This document shows positions 27,941 to 36,497 of a stretch of 43,572 nucleotides of DNA, piece by piece. The notes below the pieces were generated by a model, which did not search any database, was not told the origin of the DNA, and worked only from the letters and a program-made list of their open reading frames with translations. The DNA is from Candidatus Omnitrophota bacterium (GTDB lineage: Bacteria; Omnitrophota; Omnitrophia; Omnitrophales; Aquincolibacteriaceae). The first letter of the stretch is position 1, and each line of letters begins with the position of its first letter. The position numbers and the translations under genes are program-made. Where the stretch lies: the NCBI GenBank assembly GCA_023247035.1, contig JAHFHG010000014.1, forward strand, positions 1-43,572. Reading direction: 5' to 3'.

Positions 27941-28822
27941 TTAGGAATGGCCTGACATCATGAGAAGTCTGCGGACCCTTTCTTTGACCGGCGGGTGGGT
28001 CGAAAACCAGTTGAAGACGGCCTCCCCTGAAAAATGGTTCACGATATAAAGATGCGCAAAGGCAGGCTGCATATACCCCAGCCTGCTTTCCCCCTGAAAT
28101 CTTCGAAGCAGAGCGGGATCGGAAATTTTTTGCAGCGCGGAAGCAAGGGCTTCGGGATCCTTGGAGATGCGCGCGCCGGATTCATCGGCCATAAATTCGC
28201 GCGTTCTGGAGACGGCCATCTGAATAAGGGTTGCGACTAACGGGGCGAGCACAATCGTCAAAATGAGCGCGAGCGGATTGCTTCCCCTGTCGTTTTCTCG
28301 AGAATCCCGGCGCTGCCCGCCCGTTATTGCCGCCCATTGAAGCATATGAGACAGATACATCATTGCCGAAGCAAGGGCCGCGACAACGGTCGAGACCAGG
28401 ATATCCCGGTTGCGGATATGGGAAATTTCGTGCGCCAAAACGCCGCGCAATTCCCGTCCGTCGAGCATCCGCAGGATCCCTTCGGTTACGGCGACGGCCG
28501 CGTGCTCCGGATTCCTGCCCGTGGCAAAGGCATTCGGAGTCCCTTCCTGGATCACATAAACTTTCGGCATGGGAAGGCCGGACTCCCCCGCCAATTCTTG
28601 AATGATTTCATAAACGCCGGAAGGATGCTGCGGGCCGATCGGCCGGGCGCCGTGCATGGACAAAACAATTTTATCCGAAAACCAGTAGGCGCCCGCATTC
28701 ATCAGGAGCGACATCAAAAAGGCATAGAAGACACCGGCCCGTCCGCCGAACGCGTATCCGATCATAAGAAAAAGCCCGCTCAGCAACACGAGCAAAAAGA
28801 CAGTCTTTAATGAGTTGTTCAT
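27941..28822 (-). CDS. htpX: HtpX family membrane zinc metalloprotease
   Basis: 293 aa. Inner-membrane protease that degrades damaged membrane proteins, facing the cytoplasm. Two N-terminal membrane segments (about 8-24 and 30-47), zinc motif H131-E132-x-x-H135 (LAHEISHIRNRD), two further hydrophobic segments (TVVAALASAMMYLSHML; LALILTIVLAPLVATLI), the third ligand Glu in REFMADESGARIS, and a substrate-site stretch TPNAFATGRNP. Typical length. Perfect ribosome binding site (AAGGAGG). A remnant of a small heat-shock protein gene lies 180 bp upstream on the same strand. Confidence 0.95.
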   Translation of the reverse strand: MNNSLKTVFLLVLLSGLFLMIGYAFGGRAGVFYAFLMSLLMNAGAYWFSDKIVLSMHGARPIGPQHPSGVYEIIQELAGESGLPMPKVYVIQEGTPNAFATGRNPEHAAVAVTEGILRMLDGRELRGVLAHEISHIRNRDILVSTVVAALASAMMYLSHMLQWAAITGGQRRDSRENDRGSNPLALILTIVLAPLVATLIQMAVSRTREFMADESGARISKDPEALASALQKISDPALLRRFQGESRLGYMQPAFAHLYIVNHFSGEAVFNWFSTHPPVKERVRRLLMMSGHS

Positions 28823-29000
28823 TTCGCGCCTCCTTGATAGACAATCCGGATATTTGACTACAGTGCCACAAAAGCCGTTTTATAATCAAGAGATTTCATG
28901 AGCTTTTGATTTTTTGGAATTGATCCGAGAGGCGTTTCAATAGTGAAGGCCGCCCCTGTCCCCTTCCGCTTCGTTCAGAATCATTGAATCTCCACGGATT

Positions 29001-29132
29001 TCACCTTCTCCTTTCATGATCCGTCCACCGCCCGAGCGAGCTTGAAAACAACCCGTCCGTTTCTTCCTGCAGGTCAGCGATCCCTTTCAAAGGATCCCAC
29101 CCTTCTTTGTTGTTTCGACGCATGAGATTCAT
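29001..29132 (-). pseudogene. Remnant of a small heat-shock protein (Hsp20) gene, N-terminal 43 aa
   Basis: Within the 493-bp gap between htpX and the second acyltransferase there is an ATG ORF with a good ribosome binding site (AAGGAAG) that reads MNLMRRNNKEGWDPLKGIAD, LQEETDGLFSSSLGRW. The pattern W-DP-(F/L)-ELQ-E-(x)n-LF closely matches the N-terminus of Hsp20/IbpA-type chaperones. The alpha-crystallin domain that should follow is missing: a stop comes at codon 44 and no other frame restores it. Probably a truncated gene. The remainder of the gap (28823-29000, 29133-29315) shows only a plausible htpX promoter region. Confidence 0.5.
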
Positions 29133-29315
29133 AACCCACTTCCTTAATCCGTAAAAATTTTTTAATTATTCGACGTGTATTTTTTTAGGAATTGTCCCCT
29201 CGGATTTTTTGAAACAAAATTTCATGAAGAAACCTGACTTTCAATCAGTGTGAAGAAAAAGAAGGCGAGCTGAAATAAACTTCCGAGCAGGAAGCGAATT
29301 CTCGGGGCGGAAAGA

Positions 29316-30185
29316 TCATTGCCGGATGCCGGCCGGCATGGGTTTCCATCTCCGGTGCGCCCAAAGCCACTGGTCCGGATAACGTTTGATTTGTTCCTCA
29401 AGCAGCCGGTTGAGCCGCTGCGTCAGCTCGCTTTCACTCGACCCCTCCGCCGGAACAGATTCGTGAATCTCGATCGTGTAAAAACCGGGCGAAGTTCGGA
29501 TGCAATAAGCAGGAACGATCGGGCTCCCAAAGCGCAGCGCCAGCCGGGCAGGGACGGAGGTCGTCGAGGTAGGATGCCCAAAAAAAAATTTCCAGATCCC
29601 TTCGCCGCCCGCCCACTGGTCGATCAGAATGGCGACACCGTGATTTTGTTTCAGCTGCCTGACGGCTTGTTTGATCGAGTCTTTTTTGGGGATCGGATTT
29701 ACCGTCATCATTCTTCTTAAATCATTTATATTCCGGTTCAGATAAGGATTCCGAATATCCTTCACAATGACGGACCATCTTGGCTTCTGTAAATACGGCA
29801 GAAAGGAAAGGTATTCCCAGGATCCCAAATGCGAAATGGCCAGAATAACTCCCCTTCCTTTCGCAAAGGCCTGTTCCAAAAAATGGTAATTCGAAAAGCC
29901 GAAGCAGGAGCGGGCGCGCCGGATCATTCGAGGGACCATAAAAAGCTCCGTGGCAGAAAGCGTCATATTTTGAAAGGAGCGGCGGGCGATTCTTCTTTTC
30001 TCTTTCGCCGGCAAGGAATGGCCGAAAGCTGTGTCCAAATTTTTTAATGCGATTTTACGGCGGAAAATCAAAACAAAATAAAGGAGTCCGCCGGCGCTCC
30101 GGGCCAGCCGCGCGACGAGAGAAAAGGGAAGAAACGACAGGGCCCAAGCCGCCGAACGGATCATGAAACTCAACAGATAATCCAT
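29316..30185 (-). CDS. Second LpxL/HtrB-family acyltransferase
   Basis: 289 aa. Membrane-anchored N-terminus (SFMIRSAAWALSFLPFSLVA), catalytic H119-x4-E124 (SHLGSWEYLSF), substrate-site stretch VAILIDQWAGGEGIWKFFFG and the usual end IKRYPDQWLWAHRRWKPMP. Same family as 8010-8906 but clearly divergent (the DQD motif reads DQW), so it may act on another acceptor or acyl chain. The acyl donor and whether the cell makes classical lipid A are not shown by the window. Start is ATG 30185 with a weak ribosome binding site; it stands alone. Confidence 0.87.
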   Translation of the reverse strand: MDYLLSFMIRSAAWALSFLPFSLVARLARSAGGLLYFVLIFRRKIALKNLDTAFGHSLPAKEKRRIARRSFQNMTLSATELFMVPRMIRRARSCFGFSNYHFLEQAFAKGRGVILAISHLGSWEYLSFLPYLQKPRWSVIVKDIRNPYLNRNINDLRRMMTVNPIPKKDSIKQAVRQLKQNHGVAILIDQWAGGEGIWKFFFGHPTSTTSVPARLALRFGSPIVPAYCIRTSPGFYTIEIHESVPAEGSSESELTQRLNRLLEEQIKRYPDQWLWAHRRWKPMPAGIRQ

Positions 30186-30344
30186 GCTCTACAACCTACG
30201 TTGAAATTAAATGTTCCACATTTTAAAAAACAACAGGTTTTATATGCTGGATATTCGAGGCGCGGTCTGCTTTTCCTTAGGGTAGCGGGATTCTTACGCT
30301 GGCATTTTAAAGAGTTGAAACCTGAAGTTCCTTAGGTCTTTGAG

Positions 30345-30375
30345 GCCGGCGCTCTTTTTAGTCTTTCACGCCGGC
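30345..30375 (-). terminator. Hairpin downstream of the RRM protein gene
   Basis: Seven-bp GC stem GCCGGCG (30345-30351) / CGCCGGC (30369-30375) 14 nt after the RRM stop. The loop is 17 nt and there is no long U-tract, so terminator function is plausible only. Confidence 0.45.
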
Positions 30376-30388
30376 AACTTCCGTCCTT

Positions 30389-30697
30389 TTAATACTCGGA
30401 TCTTCTTTTTCCGTACGGTTTCCGTCCGCCGGAGTTATCCTCAAAATTTTTCTTCGGAGGCCTGGCTTCCGAGACTGTAATGTTGCGCCCCATCAGCGCG
30501 TTCCCGTTTTCCGCAAGCGCCTTTTCAGCGTTGGCTGAGTTTGACATTTCAACGAAGGCAAAACCTTTCGATTGTCCCGTATATTTATCTTTGACCAGAT
30601 TGACCGAGATGACATCGCCGTATTTCTGGAACAAGGTGTAAAGGTCGGATTCAGCCACACTATAATTCAAATTTCCAACGTACAATTTGGATTGCAT
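30389..30697 (-). CDS. RRM-domain RNA-binding protein
   Basis: 102 aa: one RNA recognition motif with RNP2 LYVGNL (residues 5-10) and RNP1 KGFAFVEM (44-51), both with the aromatic residues that stack on RNA bases, and a short basic tail (PYGKRRSEY). Bacterial proteins of this type resemble the cyanobacterial Rbp proteins, often induced by cold. Perfect ribosome binding site (TAGGAGG). Transcribed alone. Confidence 0.93.
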   Translation of the reverse strand: MQSKLYVGNLNYSVAESDLYTLFQKYGDVISVNLVKDKYTGQSKGFAFVEMSNSANAEKALAENGNALMGRNITVSEARPPKKNFEDNSGGRKPYGKRRSEY

Positions 30698-31400
30698 ATC
30701 AAATTCCTCCTAGGGTTTCTTGCAACGAACGCACTGCAACGGAGCGGAAAAACAGAAGTAAGACAGCCGGGTGAGAGCGTTCTTAAGCCCGTTTAGTCCA
30801 GCTTCCCCATCTTTTCAGAATTTTGAAAGCTTAACATCCTTTAAACGAAGATACAACCAAAAGATATGCCCAACGGCTGAAGTAACGGCGCATAAATCTT
30901 TTGATACGGTTCCACCCGGCCGCGCTGAATCCCGGCGTGACAAAAAGAGACGTGCCGCCGCGGGGATGCGCCGGCTTCGTGCGTACCGCAATAAACAATC
31001 AACTTGGAGCATTAAATCCGAGGAGTTGGGACATGGTTAAAACTCCCCGACCCCTCATCTAACTGTTTTGCGCTTCCCCAAAAATTAACACCTGTCAGAC
31101 GATAAATTGAGATGAGATAAATATTATCAGTCATAATGCCTATTTGATTTTCCCTGGATTTTAAAAAACTGTGCTACTGAACTTTCAGAATCGAATGGAT
31201 ACGCTTTCTCAGAGGGAAAACGTGTGTCCATTAATTTCCGAAACGTCAGTAATTCTGCCGCAAACAGCCTTATCGCCACGGGAAATCAACGGAATCTGAT
31301 CCGGCGCTTGAATAAGGTTTAGATTTGTCCGAGATTCTCCTTGCTTTTAAATTGAAAATTCGCTACTTATATCCTCGAAACTTGAGCGAAGGAATCTGCA
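30698..31400. other. 703-bp intergenic region, no convincing gene
   Basis: Between the divergent RRM and dehydrogenase genes. A plus-strand ORF (30771-31040, 89 aa) has low-complexity basic content and no ribosome binding site, and short ORFs near 31196-31320 match nothing I know. A weak hairpin GGAGTT / AACTCC lies at 31022-31046. The right half (31090-31400) is AT-richer and must carry the promoter of the dehydrogenase gene. It may hold a decayed gene or an unseen small RNA. Confidence 0.5.
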
Positions 31401-32438
31401 ATGGAAAAAATGCGCGCGGCGCTTTTTGAAAACCACGGCGGAATCGAAAAACTCGAATACGCCTACACCGAAGTCCCCTATCCGGGCCCTCACGAAGTCC
31501 TCATCAAAGTGAAGGCCTGCGCCTTGAACCACCTCGACCTGTGGACTTTAATGGGAATGCGGGGCGTCAAGATTCCGCTGCCTCATATTTTAGGATGTGA
31601 TATTGCCGGCGAAGTCGTCGAGCGGGGATCCAAAGTCAAAGGCATTCCTCTCAACCGTCCGGTGATTGTGTGCCCGGGAATCTCCTGCGGCAAGTGTGCG
31701 TTCTGCAAAGACGGCTGGGACAGCCTTTGCAGCGATTACAAAATCCTGGGCCTGCAGAGGAACGGCGGCTACGCGGAATATGTGAACGTTCCTGAGCGAA
31801 ATATCATTCCCGTTTCTTCCCAGCTCAGTTATGAAGAATGGGCGGGCGTCCCTCTTGTTTTTCTGACCGCCTGGCATATGCTTGTGACGCGCGCGGCTCT
31901 GAAGAAAAAAGAAAAAATCTTGATTCACGCGGCCGGAAGCGGAATCGGAAGCGCGGCGATTCAACTCGCAAAACTGCTTGGAGCCCACGTCCTTACAACG
32001 GTCGGAAGCGATGAAAAGATAAAACGCGCCAAGTCACTCGGCGCGGACGAAGTCATCAACTACCGGAAAAAAGATTTCTCGATTGAAATTAAAAGGATCA
32101 CGCACGGCCGAGGCGTGGACGTGGTGTTCGAGCATATCGGGCCGGACACCTTCGCCAAAAGCCTCTCGGCGCTGGCTAAAAAAGGCCGCCTCGTGACTTG
32201 CGGAGTGACAAGCGGCTCCGTGGTGAATCTGGATTTGCGATTTCTTTTTGTCCGCCAGATCTCCATCGCGGGCTGTTATATGGGAGGCTTTCGCGAGCTT
32301 AAAAAAGTCGTCCGGCTGATCAAAAAGAAAAAATTAAAACCTGTCCTGGATAAGGTCTATCCCCTGCGTGAAGCCCCAAGCGCCCTCGAACGGATGCGGT
32401 CCCGGATCAATTTTGGAAAAATCATTTTGGTTCCTTGA
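31401..32438 (+). CDS. Zinc-type alcohol dehydrogenase-like oxidoreductase (MDR family)
   Basis: 345 aa, medium-chain dehydrogenase/reductase. GroES-like N-terminal domain with HILGCDIAGEVVE; four structural-zinc cysteines in CPGISCGKCAFCKDGWDSLC; Rossmann domain with AAGSGIGSAAIQLAKLLGA, an NAD(P)-binding GxGxxG variant; and VVFEHIGPDTFAKSL. The substrate cannot be read from sequence; alcohols, aldehydes or quinones are all possible. Preceded by GAAGGAAT as ribosome binding site. Confidence 0.88.
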   Translation: MEKMRAALFENHGGIEKLEYAYTEVPYPGPHEVLIKVKACALNHLDLWTLMGMRGVKIPLPHILGCDIAGEVVERGSKVKGIPLNRPVIVCPGISCGKCAFCKDGWDSLCSDYKILGLQRNGGYAEYVNVPERNIIPVSSQLSYEEWAGVPLVFLTAWHMLVTRAALKKKEKILIHAAGSGIGSAAIQLAKLLGAHVLTTVGSDEKIKRAKSLGADEVINYRKKDFSIEIKRITHGRGVDVVFEHIGPDTFAKSLSALAKKGRLVTCGVTSGSVVNLDLRFLFVRQISIAGCYMGGFRELKKVVRLIKKKKLKPVLDKVYPLREAPSALERMRSRINFGKIILVP

Positions 32439-32501
32439 TCTTCCAATCTCTTTCTCTACATTCTCCGCGAAAGGATCCCTGTTGCGGAACTCAAGTCTAT
32501 C

Positions 32502-32531
32502 GTAAGGGCACAGAGCACGCCGTGCCCTTAC
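32502..32531 (+). repeat. Perfect hairpin after the dehydrogenase gene (terminator or dispersed palindrome)
   Basis: Perfect 10-bp stem GTAAGGGCAC / GTGCCCTTAC with a 10-nt loop, 63 nt after the dehydrogenase stop. No U-tract. The form resembles small palindromic repeats dispersed in many bacterial genomes; it could also end the transcript. Confidence 0.6.
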
Positions 32532-32585
32532 AGACAGTAACGTAAATATGAAAAAAATAAACTTCTCCAGACTTAGCGATAATCC

Positions 32586-33500
32586 ATGAAACGATCCAGG
32601 TCTCATCTTTCGGGAATCGCGCTGATGTGCAAGGCCTCGTTCGCTTTTTCTCTGATGGCCTTGTGCGTGAAATTTGCGAGCCAAACGCTTCCGAGCCTCG
32701 AAATTGTTTTTTTCCGGAGCCTCATCGGCGCGCTGATGATTCTGACGCTGATCCGTGCCAAGAAGGTCTCGCTTTTCGGGAAGGAAAAATTCCTGATGAT
32801 CCTTCGCGGCCTGTGCGGGTTCGCCGCGCTTTCCCTTCACTTTTATACGATCGCCCGGCTCCCTTTGGGGACCGCCGTTCTTCTGAATTACACGGGCCCG
32901 ATCTTCGCGTCCCTCTTCGCCGTATTTTTTCTTAAAGAAAAACCCGGGATTCTTCTTTTCGCAATGGCGCTGATCTCGTTCACAGGCGTTTACTTTTTGA
33001 CGCAAGCCGACTTCCGCGCGGCCGGTCTTCCGTTTTTCCTCGCGCTGCTTTCCGGGGTCTTCGTCGGAATCGTTTACGTGCTCATCCGGGCCATCCGGCG
33101 CCGGGAATCCCCGCTGACCGTTATTTTTTATTTCACCGCCGTATCGACGGCCGGTTCCCTCGGATTCCTTCCCTTCGGCTTCAAATGGCCCGGTCTGTAC
33201 GAATGGCTGCTGCTGGCGGGCGTCGGCGCCGGCTCTTTCTACGGCCAGCTTTGGATGACCACTTCGCTTCGAAGGGCCCCCGCGGCCCTGGTCAGCCCTT
33301 TCTCTTATCTTGCTCCGCTTTTGTCGTTCGTCTACGGTTTCATTTTCTTCGGCGAGGAATGGACTTTCCAATCCGCGTGGGGGGCTTTTCTGATTATCCT
33401 GGGAGGTTCGCTGATTTCTTATTTTGAAACACTGCCGGTATCTAAAAAAAATTCTAAGCTCGAACGGCAAGTTTCCAATAGCAGATTCAAACTTACATAG
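32586..33500 (+). CDS. EamA/DMT-superfamily transporter
   Basis: 304 aa with about ten hydrophobic segments in two EamA repeats (residues about 8-142 and 153-285). Typical text: ALMCKASFAFSLMALCVKFA, FFRSLIGALM, LNYTGPIFASLFAVFFLKE near the end of repeat 1, and SPFSYLAPLLSFVYGFIFFGEEW in repeat 2. Likely an inner-membrane exporter of metabolites; substrate unknown. A 13-codon ORF (32548-32589) ends on the ATGA that contains this start, which may couple translation. The charged antisense ORF over this gene is a shadow. Confidence 0.88.
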   Translation: MKRSRSHLSGIALMCKASFAFSLMALCVKFASQTLPSLEIVFFRSLIGALMILTLIRAKKVSLFGKEKFLMILRGLCGFAALSLHFYTIARLPLGTAVLLNYTGPIFASLFAVFFLKEKPGILLFAMALISFTGVYFLTQADFRAAGLPFFLALLSGVFVGIVYVLIRAIRRRESPLTVIFYFTAVSTAGSLGFLPFGFKWPGLYEWLLLAGVGAGSFYGQLWMTTSLRRAPAALVSPFSYLAPLLSFVYGFIFFGEEWTFQSAWGAFLIILGGSLISYFETLPVSKKNSKLERQVSNSRFKLT

Positions 33501-33540
33501 GCTATGGATTCAACTCGGGGCGATTTAAAATTTACCCGGC

Positions 33541-34323
33541 TCAGGAAGGAGCGATTTTTTCTTCGGTCAATTTGATCCCGAGGAAGAGGTAGATCGTGGT
33601 GAGGAAAAGGGAGCCGGCAAGACCCAGCGACAGGGGCAGGGAAGGAAAAGCAAGATCCAAAAGTTGAATCAGGAAAACCGGCGTCAAGGCAAAGAACGAA
33701 ACATTCAGGACCGCGGAATAGGCGAGCTTTTCTCTTCTCATCCGATTGATCAGGAGACCGGGGAGGGAATAAAAAATCGCGGCGAGCAGTTTCCAAATGA
33801 AGAAAAGAGGAAATGACGCCGCGAAAATGAGAAAGGCAATCCATCGGTCGAAAACTTCCCCAACCTTCTTCAGCGTTTCATTGACCGAAACAAGGTTTCC
33901 CTGCCGGCCGGGCCGAGCAAGAGGATAAACCCGCATCTGCCCTTTTGGGGCGACCACGTAAAGATTTTTTTTCGTCACGAAAATCATGGCATTGCCCGCT
34001 TCCTCGGCGGAAATATTGTCTTTGGTCATATCGAAGGTGATCGTTAAACCGTATTTCGGATTGACGATCGTGCGCGGGCTTCCGGCATTCATGGTAAGGC
34101 CCTCGGGGGAATAGGCCAGCGGAGGCAGATTCCCTTGCAGCCATTGATTCATCTCCCTGAATTCCGGCTTTCCATAAACGTGAAAAAGCAGGGCGAAGGC
34201 CAGCGCAGCCAGGAAAGAAAGGTAAGCGAGGTACGCCAATCCTTTCGAGAGCGAGGATAGGACGGCCTGCCGGTAAAAACGGAGACTGAAAAGAGAGAAT
34301 AGGGGCGCTAAAAAAATATTCAT
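33541..34323 (-). CDS. DUF1189 family membrane protein
   Basis: 260 aa from ATG 34323, which overlaps the greA stop (ATGA). It has an N-terminal stretch LAPLFSLFSLRFYRQAVLSS, a first membrane helix, a roughly 120-residue extracytoplasmic domain (NPKYGLTITFDMTKDNIS, AMIFVTKKNLYVV), then three or four more helices (FLIFAASFPLFFIWKLLAAI; ALTPVFLIQLLDLAFP; GLAGSLFLTTIYLFLGIKL). This layout is that of DUF1189 (PF06691), function unknown. The longer frame to 34491 lies within greA and is not used. Confidence 0.75.
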   Translation of the reverse strand: MNIFLAPLFSLFSLRFYRQAVLSSLSKGLAYLAYLSFLAALAFALLFHVYGKPEFREMNQWLQGNLPPLAYSPEGLTMNAGSPRTIVNPKYGLTITFDMTKDNISAEEAGNAMIFVTKKNLYVVAPKGQMRVYPLARPGRQGNLVSVNETLKKVGEVFDRWIAFLIFAASFPLFFIWKLLAAIFYSLPGLLINRMRREKLAYSAVLNVSFFALTPVFLIQLLDLAFPSLPLSLGLAGSLFLTTIYLFLGIKLTEEKIAPS

Positions 34324-34796
34324 GAAGGACGCAAAATTTTTAGGATCTCGTATTTTACTTTCCCCGCGGGGATCTGAATCTCGGCAGTTTCCCCCGCGGA
34401 TTTTCCCAGCAGTCCTTTTCCGATCGGAGAAGTGACCGAGATTTTTCCTTTTTGAAAGTCCGCTTCGTCTTGAGCCACAAGGGTATAGCAAAAGATCTGC
34501 CCTGTCGCAAGATTTTTTATTTCCAGGCTCACGCCCAAAAAGGCCTTGCCCTCGGGGATATCTTGAAGGTCGACAATTTGGGCGTTCGACAATTTCGCCT
34601 CAAGGCTTGCAATGCGGGACTCCAGCTGATGCTTCGCCTCTTTGGCTGTCTCGTACTCGGCGTTCTCCCGCAAATCCCCGAGCGAGCGGGCGAACTCGAG
34701 CTGATTGGCGACTTCCCGCCGTTTTTTGGTCTTGAGGAAATTAAGTTCTTCTACCAGTTTCTCATAACCTTCACGCGTTAAGATCATCCGTTCCAT
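34320..34796 (-). CDS. greA: Transcription elongation factor GreA
   Basis: 158 aa, the standard length. N-terminal coiled coil (residues about 1-75) with the conserved acidic tip region LRENAEYETAKEAK that reaches the RNA polymerase active site and stimulates cleavage of backtracked RNA. C-terminal FKBP-like domain with ISVTSPIGKGLLGKSAGE. The start at 34796 gives MERMILTREGYEKL, as in relatives. Its stop overlaps the DUF1189 start by ATGA. Confidence 0.97.
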   Translation of the reverse strand: MERMILTREGYEKLVEELNFLKTKKRREVANQLEFARSLGDLRENAEYETAKEAKHQLESRIASLEAKLSNAQIVDLQDIPEGKAFLGVSLEIKNLATGQIFCYTLVAQDEADFQKGKISVTSPIGKGLLGKSAGETAEIQIPAGKVKYEILKILRPS

Positions 34797-34872
34797 TTTA
34801 TTTTTCGCCCTCAGATATTTTCCATCTGGATTTGAAGTTTTTCGAGTTTCCCGATCCCAAAATGCGAAGAGT

Positions 34873-35904
34873 TTACGCTCCGATATACCGGCTGTAAAGG
34901 TTTCTGGCCTGGTCGGGATTCTCCGTTCCTTTCACAATCGCGCGGCCGTTGGAGAAAACGGTAATCTCATAAGACGCCAGGCGGTACTGCAAAAGATAAT
35001 CATTGAATTTGACTTCCCCTTCCAGCGATAACCTTTGGGCAAGCTGCTTGAAATCGATCGGCCCTGCCGCGGAATGCCCCAAAATCTGCACGGCGTTTCG
35101 TCCGCAAAGGGTCACGGTCCGCGCGCCTAACCGCCGGTTCAAATAAGGGTATTCGCGATTTTGGCAGCCGCTGCAGGGCGCCTCCTTTAAATGCTCGACC
35201 GAAATCGTTTTGAACTGGCGGCTCCAGAGATCCACCTTCCAAAGGGCGCGCTCGACCGCTTCAAAATGACGCGCCAGAATTTTAATGGCTTCCATCGTTT
35301 GAAAGGAGGCGATCAAGTGGGCCACGGGCGCGAGGATTCCAACCTGGTCGCAGGTCTGAATGCTTCCGGAATCCGGGGCCGCGCCGAAAAGGCAGCGCAG
35401 GCAGGGGCCGTCTTCGGGAAGCGTCACATAGGACATCCCTTCGGTGCGGATCGCGCCGCCGTAAATCCAAGGAATTTTTTTCTTTAATGAATAATCGTTT
35501 AAAAGATAACGTGTTTCAAAATTGTCCGTGCCGTCAATAATAAGATCGACTCCGCTCAAGAGCCCCTCAATCGTTTCGGGATTGAGATCCGCCGTTTCCG
35601 CTTCAATGGTAATTTCGGAATTAATCCCCCGGAGTTTTTGTTCGGCGGCGATCGCCTTGGGGAGATTGTTTGAAAGATCCGTTTCATCAAAAAGAATCTG
35701 CCGCTGCAGATTATTGATCTCGAGATAATCGCGGTCAATGAGTTTAAGGTAGCCGACGCCGGCGCGCGCAAGAAGATTGGCGGAAACCGAACCCAGCGCC
35801 CCAAGGCCGACCGCGGCCACGCGGGACTCTTCTAAAAGCCGCTGGCCCTCGCGCCCGATCTCTTTGAGGATCATCTGCCGCGAATAGCGGGAATATTCTT
35901 CCAT
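34873..35904 (-). CDS. thiF: ThiF/MoeB-type adenylyltransferase
   Basis: 343 aa from ATG 35904. E1-like enzyme that adenylates the C-terminus of a sulfur-carrier protein (ThiS or MoaD). Nucleotide-binding glycine motif GLGALGSVSANLLARAG, Arg/Asp catalytic region DRDYLEINNLQRQ, DGTDNFETRYLLND, and zinc cysteines CLRC plus CSGC. No rhodanese domain; instead about 75 C-terminal residues (from GRNAVQIL to LYSRYIGA) form a small extra domain seen in some ThiF-like proteins. ThiF versus MoeB cannot be settled without the partner, which is not here; thiC lies 5 kb upstream, which favours thiamine. It follows the DUF4149 gene by 4 nt. Confidence 0.87.
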   Translation of the reverse strand: MEEYSRYSRQMILKEIGREGQRLLEESRVAAVGLGALGSVSANLLARAGVGYLKLIDRDYLEINNLQRQILFDETDLSNNLPKAIAAEQKLRGINSEITIEAETADLNPETIEGLLSGVDLIIDGTDNFETRYLLNDYSLKKKIPWIYGGAIRTEGMSYVTLPEDGPCLRCLFGAAPDSGSIQTCDQVGILAPVAHLIASFQTMEAIKILARHFEAVERALWKVDLWSRQFKTISVEHLKEAPCSGCQNREYPYLNRRLGARTVTLCGRNAVQILGHSAAGPIDFKQLAQRLSLEGEVKFNDYLLQYRLASYEITVFSNGRAIVKGTENPDQARNLYSRYIGA

Positions 35905-35908
35905 AGGA

Positions 35909-36403
35909 TTATTTAAAAAGCACGACCGATCCGTACAGCACGCCAAGGGCCAGCATCAGATTCAATCCCATAAGCCTGACGTACGTACGGTGAAAACGGT
36001 TGAAGCGGACTTTTGCGCTGTGATCCGCGGAAAGGGCATCGAGCCCCGGCGTTTGTTCTTTGATTGAATCCATTTGAGGCGTCAAAGCAAAAGTATAAAA
36101 ACCCGCGATGCAGGCCATAAGCAAGATCACGCCGATCATGACCCAGCAGCCTTCCTTTTTGAACTGGATAAAACGGAGAGCGGAAAAACTCGTGACGATT
36201 AAAATAAGGCACGCGGTGAGTTCCGCGCCATTGAATTTTTTCAGCATATTGCCGACGATCTGGCCGGCCACGGATTTTGCCGCCATTGAGCGGTGCGCGG
36301 CAGGCGCGGCGATACTGCTCAAGAAGGTGATCCCGCCGATCCAAACGGAGAGCGCGAGAAAGTGGATCCACTGAATAAAATGCCATACGTCAGATGCGTC
36401 CAT
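35909..36403 (-). CDS. DUF4149-like small membrane protein
   Basis: 164 aa with four hydrophobic segments: FIQWIHFLALSVWIGGITFL, AELTACLILIVTSFSALRFI, MIGVILLMACIAGFYTFALT and LMGLNLMLALGVLYGSVVLF. The opening HFxxWxHFLALSVWIGGITF and the RxHRTYVRLMGLNL end match the DUF4149/TMEM205-like family of unknown role, distantly like CopD. Immediately upstream of thiF (4-nt gap), in a likely two-gene transcript. Confidence 0.75.
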   Translation of the reverse strand: MDASDVWHFIQWIHFLALSVWIGGITFLSSIAAPAAHRSMAAKSVAGQIVGNMLKKFNGAELTACLILIVTSFSALRFIQFKKEGCWVMIGVILLMACIAGFYTFALTPQMDSIKEQTPGLDALSADHSAKVRFNRFHRTYVRLMGLNLMLALGVLYGSVVLFK

Positions 36404-36420
36404 AACTTCTTTTAACCCTT

Positions 36421-36480
36421 CCGTTGTCCTTTGTTATTCCCGCGTCCGCCGGCGGAAAAGAGGGAATGACAAAGGGACGG
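36421..36480. repeat. Long palindrome between mqnE and the DUF4149 gene
   Basis: Arms CCGT-TCCTTTGT-ATTCCC (from 36421) and GGGAAT-ACAAAGG-ACGG (to 36480) pair with three single mismatches or bulges around an inner palindrome TCCGCCGGCGGA. It carries the TTCCC...GGGAATGAC core shared with three other gaps in this region. It may act as a terminator after mqnE. Confidence 0.7.
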
Positions 36481-36497
36481 CCCCCTCCAAAGTCAGA

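Noticed and set aside
30771-31040. 89-aa plus-strand ORF in the 703-bp gap
   Set aside because: No ribosome binding site, low-complexity basic sequence, no recognisable motif; not listed as a gene.
32334-33470. 378-aa minus-strand ORF over the EamA transporter
   Set aside because: Low-complexity charged antisense frame; the plus strand encodes a clear ten-helix transporter.
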